A stretch of DNA of 64,000 bases from Acinetobacter gandensis (GTDB lineage: Bacteria > Pseudomonadota > Gammaproteobacteria > Pseudomonadales > Moraxellaceae). Made by a program: the position numbers and the translations under genes. Below the pieces are notes generated by a model, which was not told the origin of the DNA, ran no database searches, and saw nothing but the letters and a program-made list of their open reading frames with translations. Shown in pieces: positions 17,408 through 27,306 of the stretch. The stretch covers positions 1 to 64,000 of the forward strand of contig NZ_LZDS01000004.1 in NCBI RefSeq assembly GCF_001678755.1, written 5' to 3'. The first letter of the stretch is position 1. Every line of letters begins with the position of its first letter.

Positions 17408-19906
17408 ATGAATCTCCTGGCATTGTTTAAACCCTTATTACAACAAAGCTTCAAAACGACAGGTATTTATCTACTTATCATCGCTTTAACTTTGGCGATT
17501 AGTGCTACTACTGCATTAAAGTTTAGTAATGAGCAAATTCAAAACGCAGTGGCATTGCAAGCGGCTGAAATGTTGGCTGCCGATTTGGTATTGACCGATA
17601 ACGAACACATTCCAGATGTATGGCAAAAAAAAGCTACGCAAGATGGTTTAGCGCAATCTAATGTTACCCTATTTAGCAGTATGGCGCATACAGCTGATCA
17701 ATTTGTGATGGTCAATGTGAAAGCTGTAGATGCCAATTTTCCTTTACGTGGAGAACTCAGAACTTCACCGACACTCAATCGATCGATTCAAGCTGGAGAG
17801 GTGTGGCTCAGTCAGCGTGCGATGGAATTATTACAGGTCAAGTTGGGAGATACTGTACAGATTGCAGATGCATCTTTTCGATTTACAGCACAAATTTCCC
17901 ATGACTCAAATCAAGAACTTGGTTTTGGCGGTTTTTCACCGACTGTAATCATTGCACAATCGGAAGTTGCTCGAACTAATGCAATTCAGGTGGGCAGCCG
18001 TATTGAGTATCGCTTATTACTTGCTGGGCAGGTGCAACAAACGAAAACCTATGAAAAGCAATTTAAACAAATCGTGGGTCATGATGCAGACACTACGTTT
18101 GATGAAACTCAAGCGCAACAACAGGATTCATCTCAAACGAGCTTGAAACTGCGTAATGCCAGTGAAGGTAATAGCCGCTTAATGAAACCGATCGCCAATT
18201 TAGAAACGTTTTTGCAATTGGCCAATATCTTAACAATCTTACTCTGTGGAATTGCCATTGCCTTAAGTAGTCAGCGTTATGTGCAACAAAATCAAGATGC
18301 CATTGCATTGATGAGATGTGTTGGTGCGACGAAGCAACAAATTTTAATGGCGTATTTAGCACTGCTGGCTGTGGTCTTTGTTATTTCTATTGTGCTAGGT
18401 AGTGTGATTGGATTAGGGCTTGGATTTGTGTTGCTACAGTTAATGCTGCAACTCATTCCACATTTGGCGCTTGAATTTTCAGCCTGGTCTATGCTGATTG
18501 GGCCGCTGCCTATTGCGATGTTAACCAGTGTGATTGTATTGCTTGGTTTCGTGGTTCCAAGTTTATGGCAATTGCTTAAAACGCCACCTGCACGGATTAT
18601 TCGTCAGCATGAGCGTTCAGTTCGTTCCATGTTATGGATGTTGATCACTGGCACGTTGGGCTTACTCATTTTTTGCGTCATTTTAACGGAAAATCTACAA
18701 CTGACCTTATGGGTTGTAGGTGCAATTATTGTGCTTTGTTTAGGGCTTTATGCGTTGATTTGGCTAGGGTTGAAAAGCTTAAAGGGCCTACGTATTAAAT
18801 TATCTGCTTATATCCGGACGCCATATCAAACTGCCTTTCAAATTACCGCACTGGCTTTGGGTTTGAGTCTGATCACTGTTTTAGCTGTGTTACGTACTGA
18901 CTTACTAGAGCGTTGGCAGCAGCAATTACCTGAAGGTACGCCTAACCAGTTTGTTTATGGCTTACCACCTTTTGAATTGGCTGACTTCCAACAGCAACTT
19001 AATTTGCATGGTTGGAAGGGTACTCCTATGTATCCAAACATTCGAGGTCGTTTGGTTGCAAAAAATGATTTGCCATTTTCAGAAACATTGCTAAAGACCA
19101 ATAACTCTTTAAGGCGCGAGCTGAATTTGACCCAAGCAGCGACTTTCCCTAAAGATAATCAAATTATCACGGGCCAAACTGCGTTTGAAAAAATAGGAGA
19201 GGTTTCTGTTGAAGTCAAAACTGCGCAAGCTTTAGGAATTCAAATTGGCGATCAACTCACTTTCAGTTTACCTGAGGGGCTACTACAAGCCAAAGTGATT
19301 AATCTACGCAGTGTGGAATGGGAAAGTTTTAGTCCTAATTTTTTCTTTATATTTTCGCCCCAAACCATGGATGAAAATGCCGGAAGTTATTTAGGCAGTT
19401 TCTATGTACCGGAGCAAGACAAAGGGCAATTGATTCAGCTGATTCAGCAATTTTCTAATACAGTATTTATTGATGTCAGTTTAATTTTAGATGAGATCAA
19501 GCGTATTGTTGCGGTATTGGTACAGATCATAAGTCTTTTGGCATTGTTGGTCAGTGTCTCAGGTATTTTGGTGTTAATTGCCTGTTTAAACCTGTTAATG
19601 GATGAACGTAAAAAAGAAGTTGCACTGTTACGCTCATTTGGAAATTCTAAACGTAAGCTCAAAGCGATGCTGAGTACGGAAATTGGTTTAATTGGTTTTA
19701 TTTCAGGTGTGGTGGGATGTGTGTTTGCTGAGGTGATTAGTGCGATTGCCAGCTATAAAATGGAGTTGATCATTCAACCCCATTGGGAAATATGGCTGAT
19801 TTTACCGATGTGTATGACACTGATATGTGCGTTGATTGGTCGTTATCGATTGAGCTATTTATGTGATATTCCACCTTTAGAAAGCTTGCGTGATATTAAT
19901 AATTAA
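17408..19906 (+). CDS. ybbP: ABC transporter permease, YbbP/FtsX-like
   Basis: An 832-residue inner-membrane permease of the MacB/FtsX superfamily, close to the usual length of YbbP (about 800). It starts with one TM helix and a large periplasmic domain. A three-helix FtsX core follows around residues 270-400 and two more TM helices around 415-460. After a second periplasmic domain comes a C-terminal FtsX core (about 695-815). Duplicated FtsX domains are typical of this class. Translationally coupled to ybbA. Ends before the hairpin at 19970. Confidence 0.9.
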   Translation: MNLLALFKPLLQQSFKTTGIYLLIIALTLAISATTALKFSNEQIQNAVALQAAEMLAADLVLTDNEHIPDVWQKKATQDGLAQSNVTLFSSMAHTADQFVMVNVKAVDANFPLRGELRTSPTLNRSIQAGEVWLSQRAMELLQVKLGDTVQIADASFRFTAQISHDSNQELGFGGFSPTVIIAQSEVARTNAIQVGSRIEYRLLLAGQVQQTKTYEKQFKQIVGHDADTTFDETQAQQQDSSQTSLKLRNASEGNSRLMKPIANLETFLQLANILTILLCGIAIALSSQRYVQQNQDAIALMRCVGATKQQILMAYLALLAVVFVISIVLGSVIGLGLGFVLLQLMLQLIPHLALEFSAWSMLIGPLPIAMLTSVIVLLGFVVPSLWQLLKTPPARIIRQHERSVRSMLWMLITGTLGLLIFCVILTENLQLTLWVVGAIIVLCLGLYALIWLGLKSLKGLRIKLSAYIRTPYQTAFQITALALGLSLITVLAVLRTDLLERWQQQLPEGTPNQFVYGLPPFELADFQQQLNLHGWKGTPMYPNIRGRLVAKNDLPFSETLLKTNNSLRRELNLTQAATFPKDNQIITGQTAFEKIGEVSVEVKTAQALGIQIGDQLTFSLPEGLLQAKVINLRSVEWESFSPNFFFIFSPQTMDENAGSYLGSFYVPEQDKGQLIQLIQQFSNTVFIDVSLILDEIKRIVAVLVQIISLLALLVSVSGILVLIACLNLLMDERKKEVALLRSFGNSKRKLKAMLSTEIGLIGFISGVVGCVFAEVISAIASYKMELIIQPHWEIWLILPMCMTLICALIGRYRLSYLCDIPPLESLRDINN

Positions 19907-19969
19907 TCTCTTAATCGTGAAACCCTAATCATTATTATGAAACCTGAGTCATTGAATCTCAAAATATGC

Positions 19970-20002
19970 AAAATAGGGCGCAAACATCGCGCTCTATTTA
20001 TT
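19970..20002. terminator. probable terminator between convergent genes
   Basis: AAATAGGGCGC / GCGCTCTATTT pairs with one mismatch around a six-base loop. It lies between the plus-strand permease and the minus-strand rhomboid. Confidence 0.55.
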
Positions 20003-20029
20003 TAACAGATGTGATTTTCGTGGTAGCAA

Positions 20030-20851
20030 TTAGCCAGCCAAGGATTTCTTCATTAGTAGAATAAAGTGTTCCCAAAGTGGGGCAATTGGCTGAATTAACT
20101 GTTGGCAATATTGATAAAAAAAGTAAATGATGATGATGCCAAGCATAAGACCCACGATTTTAAATAGGATGGCCTTTTGTATTTTTTCACCGATATACCA
20201 GATGAAAGCCAACAGTGCACCCATTAACATACCACCGATATGAGCTGCATTATTGATCCCGCTAATCATAAAACCCATGGCTAAGTTAATCCCCATCACC
20301 ATCAGCAAGGTTTTTTTATCAAGTAAAAAGCGTTGGCCTGGCAAAATAGGCATCAATGAAAGAATAGTTAGGGCAGCACCTAAGCCCATAACTGCGCCTG
20401 ATGCACCTGCGCCAATACTTGGGAATAAACTCTGATCAGCTGTTCCTGCTGCAAGGAGGGCATAGCTGTCTTGAATCGTTAAATAGCCACTCAGTAAACT
20501 GCCCATCAACCCAGCGAGAAGGTACAGACCGATAAAATAAATACGTCCAAGCATTTGTTCAGCAATGCTGCCAAAAATATACAATGCCCACATATTCAGC
20601 ATGAGGTGAATTAAGCCAAAATGAAAAAACATGCTAGTGAATAAGCGGATGGGTTCCTCTAAAAAGGTTAAAGGTGCATAATCAGCACCCCATCGTAGTG
20701 CATCGAGAGTGTCGGGGTGGCTGATGTTCATGCCATTTAAAATCTGCCAGCCAAACAGTCCGACATTGATGGCGATGAGCAGTGCTGTAATCCACCAAAG
20801 TTGGATTTGTAGTTTGCTGGTTGATACAGCGGGAGGCTTAAGTTCAGACAT
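20030..20851 (-). CDS. rhomboid family intramembrane serine protease (second)
   Basis: A 273-residue polytopic membrane protease. The catalytic serine is in GAGASGAVMG and the histidine in NNAAHIGGM. The TM2 motif is GLIHLMLNMWALYIFG. Its longer N-terminus and extra C-terminal helix (LMLGIIIIYFFY) suggest a 6+1 TM layout, unlike the shorter paralogue at 9014-9631. The start at 20851 (MSELKPPA) is chosen over 20896, which would add a hydrophobic stretch with no ribosome site; both are weak. Divergent from mtgA. Substrate unknown. Confidence 0.85.
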   Translation of the reverse strand: MSELKPPAVSTSKLQIQLWWITALLIAINVGLFGWQILNGMNISHPDTLDALRWGADYAPLTFLEEPIRLFTSMFFHFGLIHLMLNMWALYIFGSIAEQMLGRIYFIGLYLLAGLMGSLLSGYLTIQDSYALLAAGTADQSLFPSIGAGASGAVMGLGAALTILSLMPILPGQRFLLDKKTLLMVMGINLAMGFMISGINNAAHIGGMLMGALLAFIWYIGEKIQKAILFKIVGLMLGIIIIYFFYQYCQQLIQPIAPLWEHFILLMKKSLAG

Positions 20852-20929
20852 GCTATTCTTGTACTGTGTCAATGTATTTAAAAATAAGCTTAACATGAAA
20901 AAACAGAATTTCCGGAGTAACGCACTGAC

Positions 20930-21607
20930 ATGAAAGCCTTTATTGTTCGTACATTGTTAATTCTTGTCAGCTTGTTCCTACTCGTACAGCTTTGGATTTT
21001 TAGTAGTTTGGTGTGGTGGCGTACACATCCTGTCGAATCGACCATGATGATGCGTCTTGATTATTGGTCAGAGCCGTCTAAACCGATTAAGCATGAATGG
21101 CGTGATTATGACCAAATTAGTGACTATGTAAAACATGCTGTAGTTGCTGCGGAAGATGGTAAATTTTTACAGCATAAAGGCTTTGACTGGGAAGGTATGC
21201 AGTTTGCGCTAGAGCGTAATAAGGACAAAGGTAAAGTTGTTGCAGGTGGTTCAACGATTTCACAACAATTGGCTAAAAATTTATTTTTATACAATAAGCG
21301 TTCTTTTATTCGTAAAGGTCAAGAAGCAATTGCTACTTGGATGATGGAACGAATGTGGTCGAAAGAACGCATTTTAGAGGTGTATCTTAACTCTGTTGAG
21401 TTTGGCGATAATATTTATGGTGTTGAAGCAGCAACACAGCATTATTTTGGTAAAAGCTCACGTAGTTTAAGTCGTGAACAGGCTGCGTTTATTGCAGCAA
21501 TTTTACCGAATCCTAAATACTATGATGAAAATCGAAATGATAGAAAGCTAAACTATCGTAAACGGTTGATCCAAAAATATATGCGTTACAGCCACATTCC
21601 AAATTAA
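20930..21607 (+). CDS. mtgA: monofunctional peptidoglycan glycosyltransferase MtgA
   Basis: Polymerises lipid II into glycan strands at the outer face of the inner membrane. The 225-residue protein has an N-terminal TM anchor ([21 protein letters not shown]) and the GT51 signatures [12 protein letters not shown] and [27 protein letters not shown] and [13 protein letters not shown] follow. No transpeptidase domain is present, which separates it from class A PBPs. A GGAGT ribosome site precedes the start. Own terminator at 21655. Confidence 0.93.
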   Translation: MKAFIVRTLLILVSLFLLVQLWIFSSLVWWRTHPVESTMMMRLDYWSEPSKPIKHEWRDYDQISDYVKHAVVAAEDGKFLQHKGFDWEGMQFALERNKDKGKVVAGGSTISQQLAKNLFLYNKRSFIRKGQEAIATWMMERMWSKERILEVYLNSVEFGDNIYGVEAATQHYFGKSSRSLSREQAAFIAAILPNPKYYDENRNDRKLNYRKRLIQKYMRYSHIPN

Positions 21608-21654
21608 ATGATTTGAAATATTCTAAAATATCGAAGCATCGTTTTGAAATGAAA

Positions 21655-21683
21655 CAAAAAGCCCATTTTTATGGGCTTTTTTT
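21655..21683 (+). terminator. intrinsic terminator after mtgA
   Basis: AAAAAGCCCAT / ATGGGCTTTTT with a short loop. Its T-run merges into the candidate Pho box of ppk. Confidence 0.8.
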
Positions 21684-21700
21684 ATGAAATTGTCACAAAT
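21679..21700 (+). promoter_or_regulatory. probable Pho box upstream of ppk
   Basis: TTTTTATGAAA followed at 11-base period by TTGTCACAAAT. The second half is a near-perfect PhoB half-site; the first is degenerate (7 of 11 positions shared with the good half upstream of pit). A CATACT -10-like word follows at 21707. Phosphate-responsive ppk expression has been reported in Acinetobacter, which fits, but the first half-site is weak. Confidence 0.5.
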
Positions 21701-21751
21701 TTGAAGCATACTTAAAGCAGAACATCACACATTGTTAATTATGGGTTTGAG

Positions 21752-23833
21752 ATGAATACCGCAGCTGAAGTCACGCCAGTTCCAACTGAATATACTTATA
21801 ATGATCGCTATATCAATCGTGAACTTTCGATTCTCGATTTCCATCTGCGTGTACTTGAACAAGCGGTTGACCCCATTCATCCATTATTAGAGCGGATGAA
21901 TTTCTTACTGATTTTCTCGCGTAATCTCGATGAGTTTTTTGAAATTCGTGTTGCAGGGATGATGGAGCAGCTCGATTTAGGTAATGAAAGTCGTAGCCCT
22001 GATGGCTTAACTCCGAAACAGGTGTTAGATGAAATTTCTGCGACAGCGCATGCTGCAATTGAACGCCAGTATCGTATTTTAAATCAGGAAATTTTACCTA
22101 AACTGCGTGAGGAAGATATTTGCTTCTTACGCCGTGGGGAATTAACGCCTGCACAATCGGCTTGGGTAAAAAAGTATTTCCAAGAACAAGTTGCACCAGT
22201 ATTAACCCCAATCAGTTTAGACCCTGCGCATCCATTTCCACGTTTGGTGAATAAGTCTTTGAACTTTATTGTCACTTTGGAAGGAAAGGATGCCTTTGGT
22301 CGTCAAATTGACCTTGCTGTTGTACCTGCGCCACGCTCATTACCGCGTGTTGTACGTTTACCAGATGAATTAACTGGTGGTAAAGAACATCATGTGATGT
22401 TATCGGCCATTATTCATGAACATGTATCAGATTTATTCCCAGGTATGACGGCAACTGGTTGTTACCAATTCCGTGTCACACGTAATGCAGATTTGGCCTT
22501 AAATGAAGACGTAGAAGATTTAGCCAAAGCACTGAAAGGCGAGTTGAATTCACGTCGTTTTGGTCGTGCTGTGCGTTTAGAGGTTACGGAAAATTGTCCA
22601 CAACATATTTATGATTATTTGCTGGATGAGTTTGATTTAGAAGAAGAGCAACTTTATAAAGTGGATGGGCCTGTCAACCTTGCTCGTTTACTCTCAAACT
22701 TCAAGCGTCCACATCTTCGTTATGATGCTCACATTCCTGTGATTCCAAAAGTGCTGAAAAAGTCAGAAAACATTTTCAGTGCCATGCAAAAGCAAGATAT
22801 TTTATTGCATCATCCGTTTGAATCTTTTGCACCAGTCATTAACTTATTGCGTGAAGCAGCACGCGATCCACAAGTTTTAGCAATTAAGCAAACGTTGTAT
22901 CGCAGTGGGGCAGACTCAGAAATTGTACAAGTGCTGGCAGAAGCAGCACGTAATGGTAAAGAAGTCACTGCTGTGATTGAGCTGCGTGCACGTTTTGATG
23001 AGGAATCAAACATTGCTGTAGCGAATGTATTACAAGAAGCTGGAGCAGTAGTTGTTTACGGTATCGTTGGCTATAAAACCCATGCCAAAATGATTTTGGT
23101 GGTACGCCGTGAAAATAACAAACTGGTACGCTATGTACACTTAGGTACAGGTAATTACCATGCAGGCAATGCACGTATTTATACCGATTATGGTTTGCTT
23201 ACAACTGATAAAGAGCTATGTGAAGATGTGCATCGTATCTTCCAAGAACTAACTGGTATGGGCAAAATGGCTAAACTGAAAAAGTTATTACATGCGCCAT
23301 TTACATTACATGCTCAACTCATCAATTTTATTGATACTGAAATTGCCAATGCTAAAGCTGGGAAACCGGCACAAATTATTGTCAAAGTGAATGCCTTAAC
23401 AGAAGTTCAACTCATCAATAAATTGTATGAAGCATCACAAGCTGGTGTGCAAATTGATTTGATCATTCGTTCGATATGCTGCCTACGTCCAGGTTTGCCA
23501 GGTCTATCTGAAAATATCCGCGTACGATCAATTGTTGGACGTTTTCTTGAGCATACCCGTGTGTATTATTTCAGCAACAATGGCAATGCCCGTATTTACT
23601 GCTCAAGTGCGGATTGGATGGATCGTAACTTATTCAACCGTGTTGAAGCATGTTTTCCAATTGAAGATCCAGCTTTGAAGAAACGTATTTATCAACTTGG
23701 ATTGGTTAATTATCTAAAAGATAATCAGCAAGCTTGGTTGTTACAAAGTGATGGTCGATGGATTCGCACCAAGGTGCAAGATGGTGAGATACCGCATAAT
23801 TCTCAACGCGTGTTACTTGAAGAAATTAAATAA
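21752..23833 (+). CDS. ppk: polyphosphate kinase PPK1
   Basis: Makes inorganic polyphosphate from the gamma-phosphate of ATP, reversibly. At 693 residues it is standard PPK1 length (E. coli 688). The N-terminal domain starts with [19 protein letters not shown]. The phosphohistidine and its partner are His444 (YKTHAK) and His463 (HLGTGNYH), 19 residues apart as in E. coli His435/His454. Later motifs include [14 protein letters not shown] and the phospholipase-D-like C-terminal core. The likely Pho box upstream suggests induction in phosphate starvation together with pit. A GGAAGC-TTCG-GCTTCC terminator follows. Confidence 0.96.
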   Translation: MNTAAEVTPVPTEYTYNDRYINRELSILDFHLRVLEQAVDPIHPLLERMNFLLIFSRNLDEFFEIRVAGMMEQLDLGNESRSPDGLTPKQVLDEISATAHAAIERQYRILNQEILPKLREEDICFLRRGELTPAQSAWVKKYFQEQVAPVLTPISLDPAHPFPRLVNKSLNFIVTLEGKDAFGRQIDLAVVPAPRSLPRVVRLPDELTGGKEHHVMLSAIIHEHVSDLFPGMTATGCYQFRVTRNADLALNEDVEDLAKALKGELNSRRFGRAVRLEVTENCPQHIYDYLLDEFDLEEEQLYKVDGPVNLARLLSNFKRPHLRYDAHIPVIPKVLKKSENIFSAMQKQDILLHHPFESFAPVINLLREAARDPQVLAIKQTLYRSGADSEIVQVLAEAARNGKEVTAVIELRARFDEESNIAVANVLQEAGAVVVYGIVGYKTHAKMILVVRRENNKLVRYVHLGTGNYHAGNARIYTDYGLLTTDKELCEDVHRIFQELTGMGKMAKLKKLLHAPFTLHAQLINFIDTEIANAKAGKPAQIIVKVNALTEVQLINKLYEASQAGVQIDLIIRSICCLRPGLPGLSENIRVRSIVGRFLEHTRVYYFSNNGNARIYCSSADWMDRNLFNRVEACFPIEDPALKKRIYQLGLVNYLKDNQQAWLLQSDGRWIRTKVQDGEIPHNSQRVLLEEIK

Positions 23834-23872
23834 GCAAATTATGTGTTTTTATCTGATTGTTTAACTTGAATA

Positions 23873-23896
23873 GAGGAAGCTTCGGCTTCCTTTTTC
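23873..23896 (+). terminator. intrinsic terminator after ppk
   Basis: AGGAAGC-TTCG-GCTTCCT tetraloop hairpin followed by TTTTT. Confidence 0.85.
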
Positions 23897-23958
23897 AATT
23901 TTAATAATTATGTTTGGCAGAGTTTGAATCACATTTAAATGATGGGGTAAAGATAAGT

Positions 23959-24570
23959 CTAAGCATAATTGATCAATTTACGATAAATGTTTTTTATAAA
24001 ACCATCAATTTGATAGGTGGAAAGTTTGAGTTCATCGACCATTTGTTCTTGTGTCGCACTGTGGCTCACCATATTGAGTATTTGATATTCTGCTGGTTTT
24101 AAACTTAATTTATGTTCCTGTTCAGATTGATTGCTAAAGGTTTCATTCAGCAAATAAGATGCAAAACTTTGATGCAAAGAAGCACCTCCACGCAAAATAA
24201 CTTTTAATTGTTTATACGTATCTTCAGCTGGCTGATCCATTAATAAATATGCTGTAGCACCGAGTTGTAAAGCATGTAGAGTTAAATCAGTGGATTGTGT
24301 TTTCACTAATATAATCAAACTACTCGAAGGATATATTTTTTTAATTTTTTGAATAAAAGCGATATCAGATTGTTGTGTTACCGCAAAGAAAATAAGATTA
24401 GGCAATTGATTGAAAATATTGAATTCAGCATCTTTCAAGTTTGAAGTATATGTGACAATTTCTTCAGGGTAGCCTAAATCTTTAAGGATGTGGCAAAGTA
24501 AAGTTTTCGACGTGACCATCTGGTGATCAATGATCAAGACTGGAACTGGTAATAAAAATTCGCTTGGCAT
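23959..24570 (-). CDS. degenerate response-regulator-like protein
   Basis: A 203-residue protein laid out like a NarL/LuxR response regulator: an alpha/beta receiver-like half (VLIIDHQMVTS at the start, LIILVKT as the conserved-Lys strand, ATAYLLMDQPAE), then a C-terminal helix-turn-helix (LKPAEYQILNMVSHSATQEQMVDEL ... YRKLI). The phospho-acceptor aspartate position falls in NLIFFAVTQQ and carries no Asp, so it probably does not signal by phosphorylation. No sensor kinase is adjacent. Divergently oriented from an 824-base gene-free region. Whether it binds DNA is inference. Confidence 0.65.
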   Translation of the reverse strand: MPSEFLLPVPVLIIDHQMVTSKTLLCHILKDLGYPEEIVTYTSNLKDAEFNIFNQLPNLIFFAVTQQSDIAFIQKIKKIYPSSSLIILVKTQSTDLTLHALQLGATAYLLMDQPAEDTYKQLKVILRGGASLHQSFASYLLNETFSNQSEQEHKLSLKPAEYQILNMVSHSATQEQMVDELKLSTYQIDGFIKNIYRKLINYA

Positions 24571-25221
24571 AAATAGCCCCTATTATTTTTTTAATCGAAT
24601 TGCATTTGCCTAATGTGCGTTATTTAGATGTGAAAAAAAATACCTGAAACTAGGTATTTGATTGCTAAAGTATATTTAAGTTATTGTGATTCATTATATT
24701 TTTTATAATGTTTGATTTTTGATTGTTTATGCTACGCATATAGAAGCTTTTATGGTGTTTTAGTACACAAATTATGTTTAATGTAGTTTTTATGAAAGCA
24801 ATAAAATAATTTTGTATCGCTGTCGAGATAAGCAATTTTGGAGAACTGTAAAGTTATTCTAAATAATAAATTTTATTTTTTAAGGTTTTTTTGGTGCGTT
24901 TTTGAATTAGAATTCTGTTAATTTTACCCAATTAATAAGACCAAAGTATAATTATTCTAATTAAGACTCAATATTTTCACTTTTGCTAAAATATATATCT
25001 GCAGTGATGAGATTAATTAATCTGTGAATGACTTAACCTAAATATATTTTATCTTATTGTATATCTGGTTTTTTATTCTCAAATGCAGATTAAAATACCC
25101 AATTATAGGGATTTAATCATGGTGAGCTTAATCTTAATATAGTTTGTATCTTCTTACTTATCTGGCTAGTGTGAAGATGATATTAAGGGTAGGACACTCA
25201 AATTGTCATACATATTCCTTA

Positions 25222-25254
25222 TAGGGCTACTTGAATGAGTAAGCCCTTTTTCTT
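25222..25254 (+). terminator. orphan terminator-like hairpin
   Basis: AGGGCTACT / AGTAAGCCCT pairs with one bulge, followed by TTTTTCTTT. No gene ends upstream on this strand for over 1.3 kb, so it may end a small RNA. Confidence 0.45.
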
Positions 25255-25342
25255 TACTATTTTGTAGTAAATATTCATTTATTATTTTATAGAAATAATT
25301 TGATCTAACTTTTTCTTAAACAAATTTTAACGATATTTAAAT

Positions 25343-25371
25343 AAAAAAGAGAGCATCAATGCTCTCTTTTA
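25343..25371 (-). terminator. terminator of the rubA-rubB-estB-oxyR operon
   Basis: On the minus strand AAAAGAGAGCAT / ATGCTCTCTTTT is followed by a T-run, 24 bases after the oxyR stop. Confidence 0.8.
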
Positions 25372-25394
25372 AAAACTCCAAAGAACTTAATAAC

Positions 25395-26300
25395 TTAATG
25401 TAAGTCACTAGTGATCTTTTGCAGAATTTGCAGTAATACATCAAACTCGCTTTGTAGTGGTGTACTCTTACGTGTCACTAAAGCAAGGGTACGACTTGGG
25501 CCGGCTTCAATTTCTTTAACAGCCAAATCAGGGTTTGCTTTAATCATATTGGTATGAATAGCAATCTCAGGTAAGAGTGTAAAGCCGAGGTCAGCAGAGA
25601 CCATTTCAACCAATGTCGGTAAAGAGCTCGCTTTTAAGCGATGATCATTTTTACGTTCACCAATTGGGCATGCGCTTAATGCATGGTCACGTAAGCAATG
25701 TCCTTCTTCTAAAAGCATCAAACGTGAAATATCTAGATCATCCAGTGATTTTGCTTGGACTGCATTTTGATCTGCTTTGTTGTAGACCAAGAATAAAGTT
25801 TCTTTGGTAACTTCGGCAACTTTTAATCCACGAGTATCAAAAGGAAGGGCAAGCAGAACCATATCAAGGTTACCATGCTCTAACTTCTCTACGATTTTTT
25901 CACTTTGTGCTTCGTGTAAGTGCAACTGAATTTTTGGCAATTGCTTGTGGACTTCTTCGAGCAATGGCGCAAGTAAGAAAGGTGCAATTGTTGGAATTAC
26001 CCCTAAGTGCAGATCACCTGTCAACGGTTCACTCATTTCACGACTTAAGCGCATTAAGTCTTGGGCATCAGCCAATAGAACACGGGCTCGGCCAACAACT
26101 TGCTCGCCAAGAGGGGTTAAACGTACATTTTGTCGGTCGCGTTCGACCAATACACCACCTAATAAACGCTCAAGTTCCATGATCCCGCCAGACAAAGTTG
26201 ACTGGGTGACAAAAGAACGACGCGCAGCTTCAGTAAAATGCAGCGTTTCTGACAGTGTTACTAGATATGACAGCTGTCTTAAAGATGGTAATGCAGCCAT
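25395..26300 (-). CDS. oxyR: hydrogen-peroxide-sensing regulator OxyR
   Basis: LysR-family activator of peroxide-stress genes. The 301-residue protein has an N-terminal winged HTH (LRQLSYLVTLSETLHFTEAA) and an effector domain. The redox cysteines are Cys202 and Cys211 in GHCLRDHALSACP, nine residues apart as in E. coli (199/208), with the surrounding GHCLRD motif conserved. It is the last gene of the rub operon, 11 bases after estB, matching the order known from A. baylyi ADP1. The usual separate autoregulated oxyR promoter is not obvious. Confidence 0.95.
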   Translation of the reverse strand: MAALPSLRQLSYLVTLSETLHFTEAARRSFVTQSTLSGGIMELERLLGGVLVERDRQNVRLTPLGEQVVGRARVLLADAQDLMRLSREMSEPLTGDLHLGVIPTIAPFLLAPLLEEVHKQLPKIQLHLHEAQSEKIVEKLEHGNLDMVLLALPFDTRGLKVAEVTKETLFLVYNKADQNAVQAKSLDDLDISRLMLLEEGHCLRDHALSACPIGERKNDHRLKASSLPTLVEMVSADLGFTLLPEIAIHTNMIKANPDLAVKEIEAGPSRTLALVTRKSTPLQSEFDVLLQILQKITSDLH

Positions 26301-26311
26301 AGTGTCCTAAT

Positions 26312-27250
26312 TTATGTTTTAAAGTGATCAGCAAACAAACCGCTAAGATATGGAATAAAATGCGGTGGGATATCATGCCCCATTCCATCAATTAATTCAA
26401 ACTTAGCACCTGAAATTGCCTTTGCAACTGCCTTACCATGGCTTGGCGGTAGCAAACGGTCGCATGACCCATGAACGACAAGGGTTTTATGCTGAATCTG
26501 TTTGTCTAGTTGCAGCAGGGAACCTGTACATAATATTGCTAAAAACTGTTGAAGTACACCCGCTGGATAATAACTTCGCTTATACAGTTTACGCGCAGTC
26601 TGTAGTGCTTCGAGCTGATTAATATAGCCTGGCGAGCCTATAATATTAAAAACGCGCAAGCTATGATCAATAATACCATCTTCGTCTCTAGATTTCGGTT
26701 TTTCAATCAGACTAAAGAGTTGTTTGGGAAAAGGGGGAGGAAGCAACGGTTGAATGTTACTGGTAAAGAGCAAGCTTAATTTTTCAACTTTATCCGGGAA
26801 TCGCGCAGCAACAATTTGTGCAATCATGCCGCCCATCGATGCTCCTAAGATGTGTACTTTATCTAAACCCATACGATCAATCAGTAGCGCAACATCATCG
26901 GCCATATCATATAAATCGTAGGGTGCGCCCTGGTTTTCTAAACCCAAAGCAAAACGACCCATCAATTTAAATGTATTTAAGCGTGGCCCCGAATTACGAA
27001 TTTTACTTGAAAGGCCAATATCACGGTTATCGAAGCGTATAACTCGATAGCCTTGATCAATCAAAGATTTACAGAAAAAGTCAGGCCAATACAACATTTG
27101 TGCCCCTAGACCCATTATCAGTAATACGGCTGGATGATCTGGGTTACCGCCAGCTTCTACATGCAATTCAATGCCATTACCCAAATCAACACGAGTTTCA
27201 TGCATAAAAGATGTGTAAGGTGAGACATTAAACTGAAGGGCACTATTCAT
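26312..27250 (-). CDS. estB: alpha/beta hydrolase, esterase EstB
   Basis: Cytoplasmic carboxylesterase of the alpha/beta-hydrolase fold, 312 residues with no signal peptide. Ser138 sits in the nucleophile elbow GASMGG; the likely acid and base are Asp in HGSCDRLLPP and His in GMGHDIPP. The gene order rubA-rubB-estB-oxyR is the one described in A. baylyi ADP1, which is why the symbol is used; the physiological substrate is not established. An AGGAAA ribosome site lies between the start and a terminator-like hairpin in the 56-base gap to rubB. Confidence 0.88.
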   Translation of the reverse strand: MNSALQFNVSPYTSFMHETRVDLGNGIELHVEAGGNPDHPAVLLIMGLGAQMLYWPDFFCKSLIDQGYRVIRFDNRDIGLSSKIRNSGPRLNTFKLMGRFALGLENQGAPYDLYDMADDVALLIDRMGLDKVHILGASMGGMIAQIVAARFPDKVEKLSLLFTSNIQPLLPPPFPKQLFSLIEKPKSRDEDGIIDHSLRVFNIIGSPGYINQLEALQTARKLYKRSYYPAGVLQQFLAILCTGSLLQLDKQIQHKTLVVHGSCDRLLPPSHGKAVAKAISGAKFELIDGMGHDIPPHFIPYLSGLFADHFKT

Positions 27251-27263
27251 TATTGTTTTTCCT

Positions 27264-27295
27264 AAAAAAGGACGTCTTGTTTACAGGACGTCCTT
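27264..27295 (-). terminator. terminator-like hairpin inside the rub operon (rubB/estB)
   Basis: On the minus strand AAGGACGTC, a ten-base loop, GACGTCCTT is followed by a run of Ts, only about 14 bases before the estB start codon. It looks like an attenuator or partial terminator that would lower estB-oxyR expression relative to rubAB. Confidence 0.65.
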
Positions 27296-27306
27296 GTATT
27301 TAAACC

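Larger units (their letters stand above)
24571..25394. other. 824-base gene-free AT-rich region
   Basis: No credible protein gene on either strand. It contains the upstream region of the regulator at 23959-24570, an isolated plus-strand terminator-like hairpin at 25222-25254, and the oxyR terminator at 25343-25371. A tiny frame (MVSLILI, ATG at 25120) is too short to call. The orphan terminator suggests an unannotated short transcript ending near 25255. Confidence 0.5.
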
